Assembly: GCA_003484865.1 (NCBI GenBank)
Contig: DMZT01000198.1
Span: 1-11,914, forward strand
DNA: 11,914 nucleotides
From: Stenotrophomonas sp.
GTDB taxonomy: Bacteria; Pseudomonadota; Gammaproteobacteria; Xanthomonadales; Xanthomonadaceae
Direction of reading: 5' to 3'
This document shows, one piece after another, positions 1 to 6,724 of the stretch. Position numbers and translations under genes: made by a program. The notes beneath the pieces were generated by a model. That model ran no database searches. It had not been told where the DNA came from and saw nothing but the letters and a program-made list of their open reading frames with translations. The stretch's first letter is position 1, and every line of letters starts with the position of its first letter.

Positions 1-21
1 GCCATCAAGGGTACTGCACCG

Positions 22-50
22 GAAAGAAAGACGGCGCCATCGGCGCCGTC
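22..50 (-). terminator. Rho-independent terminator of the histidine kinase gene
   Basis: A perfect 9-bp inverted repeat (GACGGCGCC / GGCGCCGTC, arms 30-38 and 42-50) with a 3-nt loop is followed, reading on the minus strand, by a T-rich tail (TTTCTTTC, 22-29). It lies about 36 nt beyond the kinase stop codon, which is the expected place and orientation for an intrinsic terminator. On the plus strand the hairpin has no T tract, so it works in one direction only. Confidence 0.88.
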
Positions 51-85
51 TGTCACGTGCCCTGCAACTACAGGGCCGGATGCCG

Positions 86-2371
86 TTACGGGTTGGCGGG
101 GTTGCCCTGCGGGGCAGGGTCCGGCGTGGCCGTTTCGGCCGAGGGCAGCGACAGTGCCGGGTTCAGCTGCTGGGCCTGCAATGTCTGGATGCGCTGGTTG
201 AGCGCGTCCAGTTCGCTGTGGCTGCTGCGCAGGTCCGTGCTCAGGCTGACCGCCTGCTGCTTGGCCTGTTCCAGCGAGGCGCTGACCTGCAGCGACTGCT
301 GGCGCTGGAGATCCGCTTCCTGCTGCAGGCTGCGCAGCCGCTCTTCGTTGTAGGCGACCAGGTTTTCGGTATAGCGCTTGCCGGCCTGCAGGCGGGTGGT
401 GTCGATATACACCTGCGCCAGCTGCTCGGTCTGCTCGACGAACGTGCGGTAGACCTTCTCGGCGTTGTCGACCGAATCGGTCTTGATCACGCGCCAGAAA
501 TCCTTCTCGTGGAACAGCGCCACGTAATAGTTCAGCGTGCTGGTATTGAACAGCAGGCTGGCACCATAACTGCCGTTATAGGTGGTGCGCAGCTCGGTGA
601 GCTGCTTGGAATCCACCAGCTGGCGCAGTTCATCCACGGTATTGCGGACTACCGGCGCCGGGCGCGCGGCGGTATCCACGGCCGGCTCGACCACGCGCAC
701 CGGCGGCAGCCCGGTCGCCGCATCACCCAACGGAAAGCGCACTTCGACACGGGTGCCGCCCAGCGGGCTGGAACCGATCTGCAGGCTGCCACCCAGCAGC
801 CGTGCGCGCTCTTCCATGCTGATCATGCCCAGCCCCGGCGCCGCCGGCGTGCTGCCCGCTACCGGCATGCCGATGCCATCGTCGTCGACCCGCAGCAGCA
901 GTTGCTCGCCGCGCACCGTCACCAGCACATGGGCGGTACTGGCATGCGCGTGTTTGTCCACGTTGTTCACCGCTTCCTGCACGATCCGGAACAGACTCAG
1001 CTCGCGGTCGTCACCGAGCCGGGGCGGGTTTTCGATCCGGCATCGCACGCGCAGCGCGCCACGTGCATTGCGCTTGATGCAGAACGCATCGAGGGCACTG
1101 GCCAGGCCGGTGAAACGCAGGATGCTCGGATGCAGTTCGTGGGAGATCGACCGGATGTCATTGGACACCGTCAACAGCTGGTCCTGGAGCTCGACCACGC
1201 TGTGGCGTTCGGCGTCGGGAATCTGGTTGCGCAGCGTACTCAGGCAGATCGAGATTGCCGCCAGCGACTGGTTGACGTCGTCATGCAGGTCGCGCGCGAT
1301 GCGTGTGCGCTCTTCTTCCTGCACCACCAGCATCCGCCCGGTCACCTCCCCCAGCCGACGATAGGCCTGCTGCAGCTTCAGGTGATTGGACAGCTTCTGT
1401 TCGGACAGCGCGCCAAGGAACAGCAGGGCGCAGCTGGTGCCCAAGGTCCACACCTGGGCGGTGATCAGGTTGCGCTCGGGTGTCCAGAAGGCAAACGGTC
1501 CTATACCGGCCATGCTCAACTGCATCGCCAGCACCGCCACGACCAGCATGCACACCGCCGCGCCACTGACCCCGAACACGATCAACGCCCAGATCAGCAG
1601 CGGAATGGGGGCCAGCACCAGCAGCGGGGTCATGACCCCTTCGGGCCAGTCCATGCCCCAGATCACGCCGAGCACGCCCAACAGCAGCACGGCGACGGCG
1701 ACGGTACGCCAACGCCAGCCGGCCCGACGTTCCGGTGTCTGCAGCACCCGCGCGATGTTGACCACCGCCGGCACGATCAGCAGGTAGCTCACGCTGCTGC
1801 AGAGCAGCCGTGTGAGCAGCACGCCCGGTGCCGCCAGCCCGCGGGGCGCATCGGGAACGACGAGCATCTGCCACCACGCCACGCATACGGGAAGCGCGAT
1901 GCCCCCGAGCACGACGAACAACGCGATATCGCGATATCCCTCCAGCGGCGAACCCGTGCCGCGCCAGCGCAGCAGCAGCCAGGCCGCGGCGGCCACGAGG
2001 ACGAGTTCACCGGCACTGGCCACCAGCCCACTCAGTCCGACGAATGGCACCAGCACGGACGCCAGCACGGTACCGGCCGCGGCCGCCAGCAGGCAGGTGC
2101 GCCACTGCGGGCGCGGGGTGAACAGCAACCAGCCCATCAAGAGCGGTCCTGGAATCCACAGCACGTGCAGGCGAAACCCGGGCATCTGCGCCAGCGTTGG
2201 CAACAACTGGCCGAGCAGGCAGCCGACCAGCAGCGGCAGGACGTGCGTGAATGCGATGCGAAGCGCGGGTGATGGGTGTGTGGAGGTGGTGGGGCTGACC
2301 GAATCGTCCGATGCTGCTGCACGGGTGCTGTCGACATGAGCGATGTGCGTAACACACGCGTTGACGCGCAC
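86..2371 (-). CDS. MASE1-like sensor histidine kinase (HisKA_3 type) fused to a DUF2968-like domain
   Basis: This is an inner-membrane sensor kinase of the NarX/DesK class. With the chosen GTG start it has 761 residues. Residues about 40-325 are a string of roughly eight to ten membrane segments resembling MASE1 (LHVLWIPGP at 68-76). The dimerisation/phosphoacceptor motif ARDLHDDVNQ puts the phosphorylated His at 363. The N box (IVQEAVNNVDKHAHA, 463-477) and G boxes (DDDGIGM, 496-502; GLGM, 513-516) show an intact ATPase domain. The kinase would normally end near residue 548 (VRFPL), but the frame continues through a Pro/Ala linker into LRQLVDSKQLTELRTTYNG and GASLLF, then a Gln/Leu-rich coiled coil (about 676-735). 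That part resembles DUF2968, usually a stand-alone exported protein. The GTG is chosen because GAGG lies 5 nt upstream (2377-2380) and no in-frame ATG occurs before the first membrane segment. The frame is open to 2671, but that stretch overlaps the divergent AraC gene. Its likely partners are the response regulators at 3765 and 4532. The kinase call is firm, MASE1 and DUF2968 are family recognition by eye, and the fusion could hide an assembly error. Confidence 0.87.
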   Translation of the reverse strand: MRVNACVTHIAHVDSTRAAASDDSVSPTTSTHPSPALRIAFTHVLPLLVGCLLGQLLPTLAQMPGFRLHVLWIPGPLLMGWLLFTPRPQWRTCLLAAAAGTVLASVLVPFVGLSGLVASAGELVLVAAAAWLLLRWRGTGSPLEGYRDIALFVVLGGIALPVCVAWWQMLVVPDAPRGLAAPGVLLTRLLCSSVSYLLIVPAVVNIARVLQTPERRAGWRWRTVAVAVLLLGVLGVIWGMDWPEGVMTPLLVLAPIPLLIWALIVFGVSGAAVCMLVVAVLAMQLSMAGIGPFAFWTPERNLITAQVWTLGTSCALLFLGALSEQKLSNHLKLQQAYRRLGEVTGRMLVVQEEERTRIARDLHDDVNQSLAAISICLSTLRNQIPDAERHSVVELQDQLLTVSNDIRSISHELHPSILRFTGLASALDAFCIKRNARGALRVRCRIENPPRLGDDRELSLFRIVQEAVNNVDKHAHASTAHVLVTVRGEQLLLRVDDDGIGMPVAGSTPAAPGLGMISMEERARLLGGSLQIGSSPLGGTRVEVRFPLGDAATGLPPVRVVEPAVDTAARPAPVVRNTVDELRQLVDSKQLTELRTTYNGSYGASLLFNTSTLNYYVALFHEKDFWRVIKTDSVDNAEKVYRTFVEQTEQLAQVYIDTTRLQAGKRYTENLVAYNEERLRSLQQEADLQRQQSLQVSASLEQAKQQAVSLSTDLRSSHSELDALNQRIQTLQAQQLNPALSLPSAETATPDPAPQGNPANP

Positions 2372-2420
2372 GTGGACCTCGGTGGGTGCGTGAGGAAGCT
2401 TCGGATCGAGGCCCGTCCCC

Positions 2421-2437
2421 GAGGCGCGCAACGCCTC
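2421..2437. repeat. Short inverted repeat in the kinase leader region
   Basis: GAGGCG and CGCCTC (6-bp arms, 2421-2426 and 2432-2437) flank a 5-nt loop, upstream of the kinase start. It could form a small hairpin in the kinase mRNA leader or be a protein site. A chance occurrence in GC-rich DNA is also plausible. Confidence 0.3.
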
Positions 2438-2454
2438 CCCCGGACAGGTCTTAA

Positions 2455-2470
2455 TGTGATGCGTTTCACG
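2455..2470. promoter_or_regulatory. CRP/Clp-type binding site in the divergent promoter region
   Basis: TGTGATGCGTTTCACG matches the CRP-family consensus TGTGA-N6-TCACA at nine of the ten fixed positions, and AA precedes the left half-site as in strong CRP sites. It sits between the divergent kinase and AraC genes. Xanthomonads carry the CRP homologue Clp, which recognises a similar sequence. On the AraC side a weak -35/-10 pair (TTGCGG 2472-2477, TGTAGC 2495-2500, 17-nt spacing) lies just downstream, so activation of the AraC promoter is a fair guess. Binding is inferred. Confidence 0.5.
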
Positions 2471-2588
2471 CTTGCGGGGCAGCGTGTCACCGCTTGTAGC
2501 GATGTCGTTTCCGCCCCACAATCGCGCCGATGTAAACAGCTTGTGCTCCGTCGCGCTATCCGATTTCCGACCTGTTCGAGGAACTGGC

Positions 2589-3560
2589 ATGGACGAACCG
2601 ATGGCCCCGTACAGCCGCTTCGTCGTCGATGGCTTCGACGCCGATGCGTTGCTGGGGGTAGTGCGCGACACCCGCTTCGAACAGCGTCTGCTCGCCGCCG
2701 GACACTTTCGCGCGTGCCTGCAGCGGCTGGTCTTTCCGGAGTTCAGCCTGGACAGTGGTGCCTATACGCTGCCGATTTTCGCCAGCGGCAGTTTCGGCGA
2801 AGGATTGATCGCACTGGCAATGGCCGTGTCCTGCCAGCAGCCGATGTGGGCCAACGGACGCTGGGTGCCCGCGGGCCAGGTGATGGTGTTCGCCGAGGAC
2901 AGCGAGCTTAATGTGCGTCCGCAGCCCGGGGGCTGGCAGTGGGCCGTGCTGCTGATTCCACGCGAGGTCCTGCAGCGCGAGGCCGTGGCGCGGGTAGGCC
3001 GCGAATTGCGCCTGCCACGCCGTGGCTGGTGCAGCCGACCGGCCACCCCTGCGCACGCGCAGGCACTGCGTTACGGCGTCTTTTCCGCACTGGACACGGC
3101 CGCCCGTTGGCAGGGCCTGATCACGCCGGAGCAGCTGGCGGCGCAGTCGGCGGTGCTGCTGGGCGTGTTCGTGGATGCCGTCAGTGCCGCCGATGCCGGG
3201 CCGCAACGACGTGCCGATGGCAGCTGGATCGAACGCCACCGCGCTGCCGTGGTGCAGCGGGCCGAGGGCTATCTGAAAGCCCATCTGGACCGGCCCTTCG
3301 ACAGTGCCGCCTTGTCGCTCGCGCTGGGCGTGGGCGAACGCCAACTCGAACGTCTGTTTCGTGATGCCTACGGACATGGGCCCTGCCATTGGCACCAGCT
3401 GGCCCGCTTGAACCGCGCGCGCAGCGCATTGCTGCAGGGGGACACGCACGACAGCGTGACCGACATCGCCCTGCGGCTGGGCTTCGGGCATCTCGGACGC
3501 TTCTCGGTGACGTACCGGAATGTCTTCGGGGAATGTCCACGAGACACGCTGAGACGCTGA
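2589..3560 (+). CDS. AraC-family transcriptional regulator
   Basis: This is a 323-residue DNA-binding regulator. The C-terminal 100 or so residues form the double helix-turn-helix of the AraC family: the first HTH lies around AALSLALGVGERQLERLF, and the second ends in the family signature, seen here as GFGHLGRFSVTYRNVFGECP. The N-terminal 200 residues look like a cupin-type sensing domain (VPAGQVMVFAEDSELNVRP). Its ligand cannot be told. The HLGRFS..YR form of the signature is typical of the EutR/FeaR-like branch, but the sequence alone does not justify naming a catabolic target. The start ATG has GAGGA 6 nt upstream. In-frame upstream alternatives to 2472 would overlap the putative Clp site and promoter, so they are rejected. 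The gene diverges from the kinase and points toward the response regulators, so it may regulate either flank or itself. Confidence 0.92.
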   Translation: MDEPMAPYSRFVVDGFDADALLGVVRDTRFEQRLLAAGHFRACLQRLVFPEFSLDSGAYTLPIFASGSFGEGLIALAMAVSCQQPMWANGRWVPAGQVMVFAEDSELNVRPQPGGWQWAVLLIPREVLQREAVARVGRELRLPRRGWCSRPATPAHAQALRYGVFSALDTAARWQGLITPEQLAAQSAVLLGVFVDAVSAADAGPQRRADGSWIERHRAAVVQRAEGYLKAHLDRPFDSAALSLALGVGERQLERLFRDAYGHGPCHWHQLARLNRARSALLQGDTHDSVTDIALRLGFGHLGRFSVTYRNVFGECPRDTLRR

Positions 3561-3588
3561 ATGCCGGCCTGAACACGCTGCGGGTCGA

Positions 3589-3631
3589 GCGCCGTGATGG
3601 CGTGCATCGCATCACGATCCCATCACGGCGC
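3589..3631. repeat. Perfect 12-bp inverted repeat between the AraC gene and the response regulator
   Basis: GCGCCGTGATGG (3589-3600) and CCATCACGGCGC (3620-3631) are exact reverse complements separated by 19 nt. Inside the loop, CGTG and CACG can pair further. The repeat begins 28 nt after the AraC stop. No T tract follows on the plus strand, so it is not a textbook intrinsic terminator. It could be an mRNA 3' stabiliser, a Rho-associated structure or an operator. A further copy of CATCACG lies at 3684-3690. Confidence 0.6.
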
Positions 3632-3764
3632 GGATCGCATGTTCGGCTGGCTGCAGATGCACCGGGACGACAGAACGGGATGCCATCACGCCCGGCGTAG
3701 TGGGCGATGGCGGTCGCACCTGCAGGTCAATCAGGGGAAGATTGAAACCAATGGAGACAATGCA

Positions 3765-4415
3765 ATGGGCGTTTCGTGCGCGCAGTCGATGTCCGTACCG
3801 TTCCGCAAGGTGGTCGTCGCCGATGACCACATGCTGGTGGCGCAGGGTATCGAGAGATTGCTGATGGACTGTTTCGAATCGATCGTACTGGTGTCCTCCG
3901 GCGAGGAACTGCTGGACTCGCTACGCCGCGAATCGCCGGACGTGGTGGTCTCTGACATCAGCATGCCCGGTATCAGCGGCATCGACGTGATGCGTCAGGC
4001 CCGCAGCGAGGGCTGCCTGACGCCCTTCGTGTTCCTCACCATGCACGACGAATCGAGCATGGCGGCCGAGGCCATCCGGGCCGGTGCGCGGGGCTACATC
4101 CTCAAAAGCGCGGCCGGCGATGAACTGGTCCGCGCGATCAATGGGGTGATGGACGGCCAGACCTATGTGACCCCGACACTGGCGGCCAACGTGATCGTGG
4201 CATCGGGTCGCTGCCAGTATGTACTGACCGACAAGCAGCTGCGCATCCTGGAATACGTGGCGCGCGGCCTGCGCTCCAAGCAGATCGCTTACGAGCTTGG
4301 GGTATCGGTGCGGACGATCGAATCGCACAAATACGCGATCATGCAGGAGCTGGGCGTGCACGGCACGCTGGAGCTGGTGCGCAAGGCCGAGTTGGAAGGT
4401 CTGATCCGTCACTAG
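3765..4415 (+). CDS. NarL/FixJ-type response regulator (receiver plus LuxR HTH)
   Basis: This is a 216-residue two-component response regulator. The receiver domain (about 14-130) has the acidic pair D20/D21, the phosphoacceptor D64 in VVVSDISMPG, T92 in FLTMHDE, and K114 in GYILKSA, so all catalytic residues are present. The C-terminal LuxR-type HTH spans about 154-213 (LTDKQLRILEYVARGL, then SVRTIESHK). The ATG at 3765 has GGAGA 7 nt upstream. The alternative in-frame ATG at 3789 has no comparable ribosome site. HisKA_3 kinases normally pair with NarL-type regulators, so the kinase at 86-2371 is the natural partner, although the two genes are separated by the AraC gene and lie on opposite strands. 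Target promoters are unknown. Confidence 0.95.
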   Translation: MGVSCAQSMSVPFRKVVVADDHMLVAQGIERLLMDCFESIVLVSSGEELLDSLRRESPDVVVSDISMPGISGIDVMRQARSEGCLTPFVFLTMHDESSMAAEAIRAGARGYILKSAAGDELVRAINGVMDGQTYVTPTLAANVIVASGRCQYVLTDKQLRILEYVARGLRSKQIAYELGVSVRTIESHKYAIMQELGVHGTLELVRKAELEGLIRH

Positions 4416-4432
4416 GCCGCCCGCCTGCGGAT

Positions 4433-4470
4433 GGGCAAGTAGATTTACTTGCCCGCCACCGGTTGTTTTT
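4433..4470 (+). terminator. Probable terminator or attenuator hairpin between the two response regulators
   Basis: GGGCAAGTA (4433-4441) and TACTTGCCC (4446-4454) form a perfect 9-bp stem with a GATT tetraloop, 17 nt after the stop codon of the first regulator. A T-rich stretch (TTGTTTTT, 4463-4470) follows, but only after an 8-nt gap, so it is a non-canonical intrinsic terminator. It would separate transcription of the two regulators or act as an attenuator. Confidence 0.5.
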
Positions 4471-4531
4471 CCCTTGTTACCGTACTGTGTCTGGCCACAC
4501 CATCGTGGCAGGCATCGAGCGGGCGAGTGCG

Positions 4532-4939
4532 ATGAATGCTGTCCGTGTGTTGCTGGCCGAAGATGGATGCGCGATGGGGCGGCAGCTGCGTGGCTTGCTG
4601 TCCCAGCAGTTCCAGGTGATTGGCCTGGTCCAGGATGGCGCCTCGCTGGTGCAGGCGGCGCAGAGCATGTTGCCGGATGTGGTGGTCACCGATATCGCGA
4701 TGCCGGAAATGAACGGATTGGAAGCCGCACGTCGGCTGCGCCTGCAACGCCCCGTGCTGGGCGTGGTGTTCATCACGGTGCATGCCGAGCCCCAGATGGT
4801 GTCGCAGGCGATGGCCCTGGGTGCGTGCAGTTATGTGCTCAAATCCGACGCAGGCGATGACCTGCTGCCGGCGGTGGCGGCCGCCCTGAAGGGTGAATCG
4901 TTCGTGTCGCGCTCGCTGCGCGGCCTGCGCAAGGGCTGA
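4532..4939 (+). CDS. Single-domain response regulator (NarL-like receiver without output domain)
   Basis: This is a 135-residue protein that is nearly all receiver domain. Its key residues are E10/D11, the phosphoacceptor D54 in VVVTDIAMPEMNG, T82 in FITVHAE, and K104 in SYVLKSDAG, so phosphorylation chemistry looks intact. The sequence is closest in style to NarL-type receivers. It ends (SRSLRGLRKG) just where the linker to a LuxR HTH would begin, and only 21 nt remain before the convergent neighbour, so no HTH is encoded. Stand-alone receivers act by protein contact or as phosphate sinks or relays. The ATG at 4532 is chosen because homology begins immediately (AVRVLLAEDG), although its ribosome site is weak. 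In-frame GTG/TTG starts upstream (4505, 4463) would add an unrelated tail. It may compete with the 3765 regulator for the same kinase. Confidence 0.88.
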   Translation: MNAVRVLLAEDGCAMGRQLRGLLSQQFQVIGLVQDGASLVQAAQSMLPDVVVTDIAMPEMNGLEAARRLRLQRPVLGVVFITVHAEPQMVSQAMALGACSYVLKSDAGDDLLPAVAAALKGESFVSRSLRGLRKG

Positions 4940-4960
4940 TCCCGCTAATGACGAGGGCCG

Positions 4961-6133
4961 TCAGACCAGGATGCCGAGCAGCTTGCGGGCCAGCTCATCC
5001 ACCGACATTGCCAGCAGCACCAGCGGCAGCAGAGGCACGACGGCGTGCAGGGCGATCCAGAGCAGATTCCAGCGGTTCAACGGCAGCACCGACATGCTGG
5101 CCAGGCCCTTGTAGACGCCGCTGAAATCAGCGAACGCGGATGCATCACCATGGTCCAGCAGGGAGTCCGTGTCGGCCTCCTGTCGTGACCCTGATCGCCA
5201 GCGCTGGTCGAACAGCGCCGCGGCGCGATTGCCCAGCGCATCGAAGCGGTACAGCGCATGGCGCTTGGCCCGCATCATGCTCGGCATCATGACCAGCAGC
5301 GGCGCCACCAGCAGGAGCGTGGCACCGATGACATAGCCGGCCAGCAGGTGGCGCAGGTCATAAAGACTCTCGCCCAGATAGTGAACATGATTGACACACG
5401 CACCGGCGACCAGGATGCCGCCGGCCAGGGCGAGCACCGCGAAGCGTTCCTGCGCCATGCCCAGGAAGGCCAGGCCGCCAGCGCCATCCGGGTGCTCTGC
5501 GTGCAGTGCCAGCCCTACACGCGGCAGCCGCCAGAGCAGGCCGGTCCACAGCACGAAGCGCCATAGCCAGAGCAACGCCACCAGCCGGAACAGCGGCACG
5601 GCGACCCATTCGTACCAGCGTCCGGCGGCCGTCAATGCACCGTGCTCCAGGCGCCAGTCGGCGACGCCCGGCAGCAGGCTCACGCTGTCCGTGCCGAACA
5701 ACAGCGGCAGCCATGCGATCACCACACAGAGCGCTTCAGGCAGCCAGCCATCGCGCCAGCGGCGCACCTTCGCCAGCAGCGCGGTCAATCTGCCCTGTCG
5801 CTGCGGTGGCACCAGGCCGGCGCGGGTCAGTTGGCGAAACGCATTGCGCAGCAGGGTGTCCGAGCGCGGTGCGGCAATCACCAGCAGAGGCATCGCCAGC
5901 AGTACGCGGGCGAGGGTGGCGTAGTCCCCCAGCAACGGCATGCCCGGGGGGAGCGTCCACAGGGTGCCCGCGCGCGCGGTCAGCACCACCAACGGCGCCA
6001 GCGAGATCACCACCAATGCCGCGGCCATCCATAGCGAGAGGCGGGCGGTGCCGCGCAGCATGCCGGCGGCCTGCAGCAGCCGATGCACCAGTCCGCCGCG
6101 CATCAGGGAGTAGTGGTGCTGGTCCAAGTGCAT
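4961..6133 (-). CDS. Multi-pass inner-membrane protein of unknown function
   Basis: This is a 390-residue hydrophobic protein with about seven predicted membrane segments. They lie roughly at residues 33-52, 70-87, 131-147, 175-202, 232-250, 264-285 and 358-385. Polar loops lie between, including an Arg-rich stretch after the second segment and an acidic loop (EADTDSLLDHGDAS) before the last. I recognise no catalytic motif and no transporter signature. Similar proteins are usually annotated as hypothetical membrane proteins. The ATG at 6133 gives MHLDQHHYSLMRGG. It is preferred over the ATG at 6103 because the HYSLMRGGLVHRLLQ stretch looks like part of the conserved N-terminus, but neither start has a good ribosome site. 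The open frame runs on to 6733, but that extension is antisense to the next operon. The gene is convergent with the single-domain receiver. Confidence 0.8.
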   Translation of the reverse strand: MHLDQHHYSLMRGGLVHRLLQAAGMLRGTARLSLWMAAALVVISLAPLVVLTARAGTLWTLPPGMPLLGDYATLARVLLAMPLLVIAAPRSDTLLRNAFRQLTRAGLVPPQRQGRLTALLAKVRRWRDGWLPEALCVVIAWLPLLFGTDSVSLLPGVADWRLEHGALTAAGRWYEWVAVPLFRLVALLWLWRFVLWTGLLWRLPRVGLALHAEHPDGAGGLAFLGMAQERFAVLALAGGILVAGACVNHVHYLGESLYDLRHLLAGYVIGATLLLVAPLLVMMPSMMRAKRHALYRFDALGNRAAALFDQRWRSGSRQEADTDSLLDHGDASAFADFSGVYKGLASMSVLPLNRWNLLWIALHAVVPLLPLVLLAMSVDELARKLLGILV

Positions 6134-6319
6134 GGAGGGCCCGTGGCGAAGAAAGAGAAGGCGCGGCTGCAGCGGGCAGCGGACGCGATATCGCTGAGCA
6201 TAGCGCTGCCTTTCCACGCGTTGGACGCAGTAAAAATACTGGAGAGGTTGCAGTAACAACTCGATTGTGTGGCTACCGGGCGGCGCCCAAGCTGGAGGCC
6301 TGACGCAAGGATCCCGCCC
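6134..6319. promoter_or_regulatory. Divergent intergenic region upstream of the FGE operon
   Basis: This 186-bp gap separates the minus-strand membrane protein from the plus-strand operon, so it must hold promoters for both. It contains a locally AT-rich patch (6225-6266) with the small palindrome CAGTA-AAAA-TACTG. I cannot assign a convincing -35/-10 pair on either strand. No RNA gene is evident. Confidence 0.35.
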
Positions 6320-6724
6320 ATGCTCCTGGTGATCGATATTCTGACGCGCTTCTGGACCGACATGATCGATCGCGCGGATGGCCCCATGACCTTCCGCTTC
6401 TTCCTGCAGCCGACGATGGCGCTGATCGCGGCGTTGATCGATGGCATCAAGGATGCCAAGGCGGGCAAGGCGCCCTATGCCTGGTTGATGGCGCACAGCT
6501 CTGCTGGTGACCGGCTGGTCGCCTGGCGCGAAGGGGTCACCGCAACCGCCCGCATTCTTCTGCTGGGGGTCAGCATGGATGTGATCTACCAGTTCCGCAT
6601 GTTCGGCGCGTTCAAGTATCCGGTGGAAGCCTTCGTCATCGCGGTCGTGCTCGGCTTCCTGCCGTATCTGATCCTGCGCGGACCGATTACCCGCATCGCC
6701 AGCTACTTCCTGCACCGCAAATGA
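6320..6724 (+). CDS. Small conserved membrane protein, first gene of the operon
   Basis: This protein has 134 residues. The N-terminal half is amphipathic (FWTDMIDRADGPMTFRFF, then ALIDGIKDAKAGKAPY). Two hydrophobic segments follow at about 78-95 and 102-118, and the end is basic (YFLHRK). I know it only as a recurring hypothetical protein without an assigned function. Start ATG 6320 has AAGGA about 8 nt upstream and begins the hydrophobic MLLVIDILTRF stretch. The in-frame start at 6269 is rejected for lack of a ribosome site. The stop overlaps the next start by 4 nt (ATGA), so translation is probably coupled to the DUF202 gene. Its position at the head of an envelope operon suggests it works with the downstream membrane proteins, but that is inference. 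Confidence 0.85.
   Translation: MLLVIDILTRFWTDMIDRADGPMTFRFFLQPTMALIAALIDGIKDAKAGKAPYAWLMAHSSAGDRLVAWREGVTATARILLLGVSMDVIYQFRMFGAFKYPVEAFVIAVVLGFLPYLILRGPITRIASYFLHRK

Noticed and set aside
80..2272. A 730-codon plus-strand open frame antisense to the histidine kinase
   Set aside because: Its translation is Gln/Arg/His-rich low complexity, as expected for the frame opposite a GC-rich gene, whereas the minus strand shows complete kinase motifs.
2372..2671. N-terminal extension of the kinase frame up to an ATG at 2671
   Set aside because: It overlaps the start of the divergent AraC gene, has no domain-like content and would bury the promoter region. The GTG at 2371 has a GAGG site.
2556..3491. 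A 311-codon minus-strand frame opposite the AraC gene
   Set aside because: Gln/His-rich shadow composition. The plus strand carries an unambiguous AraC HTH.
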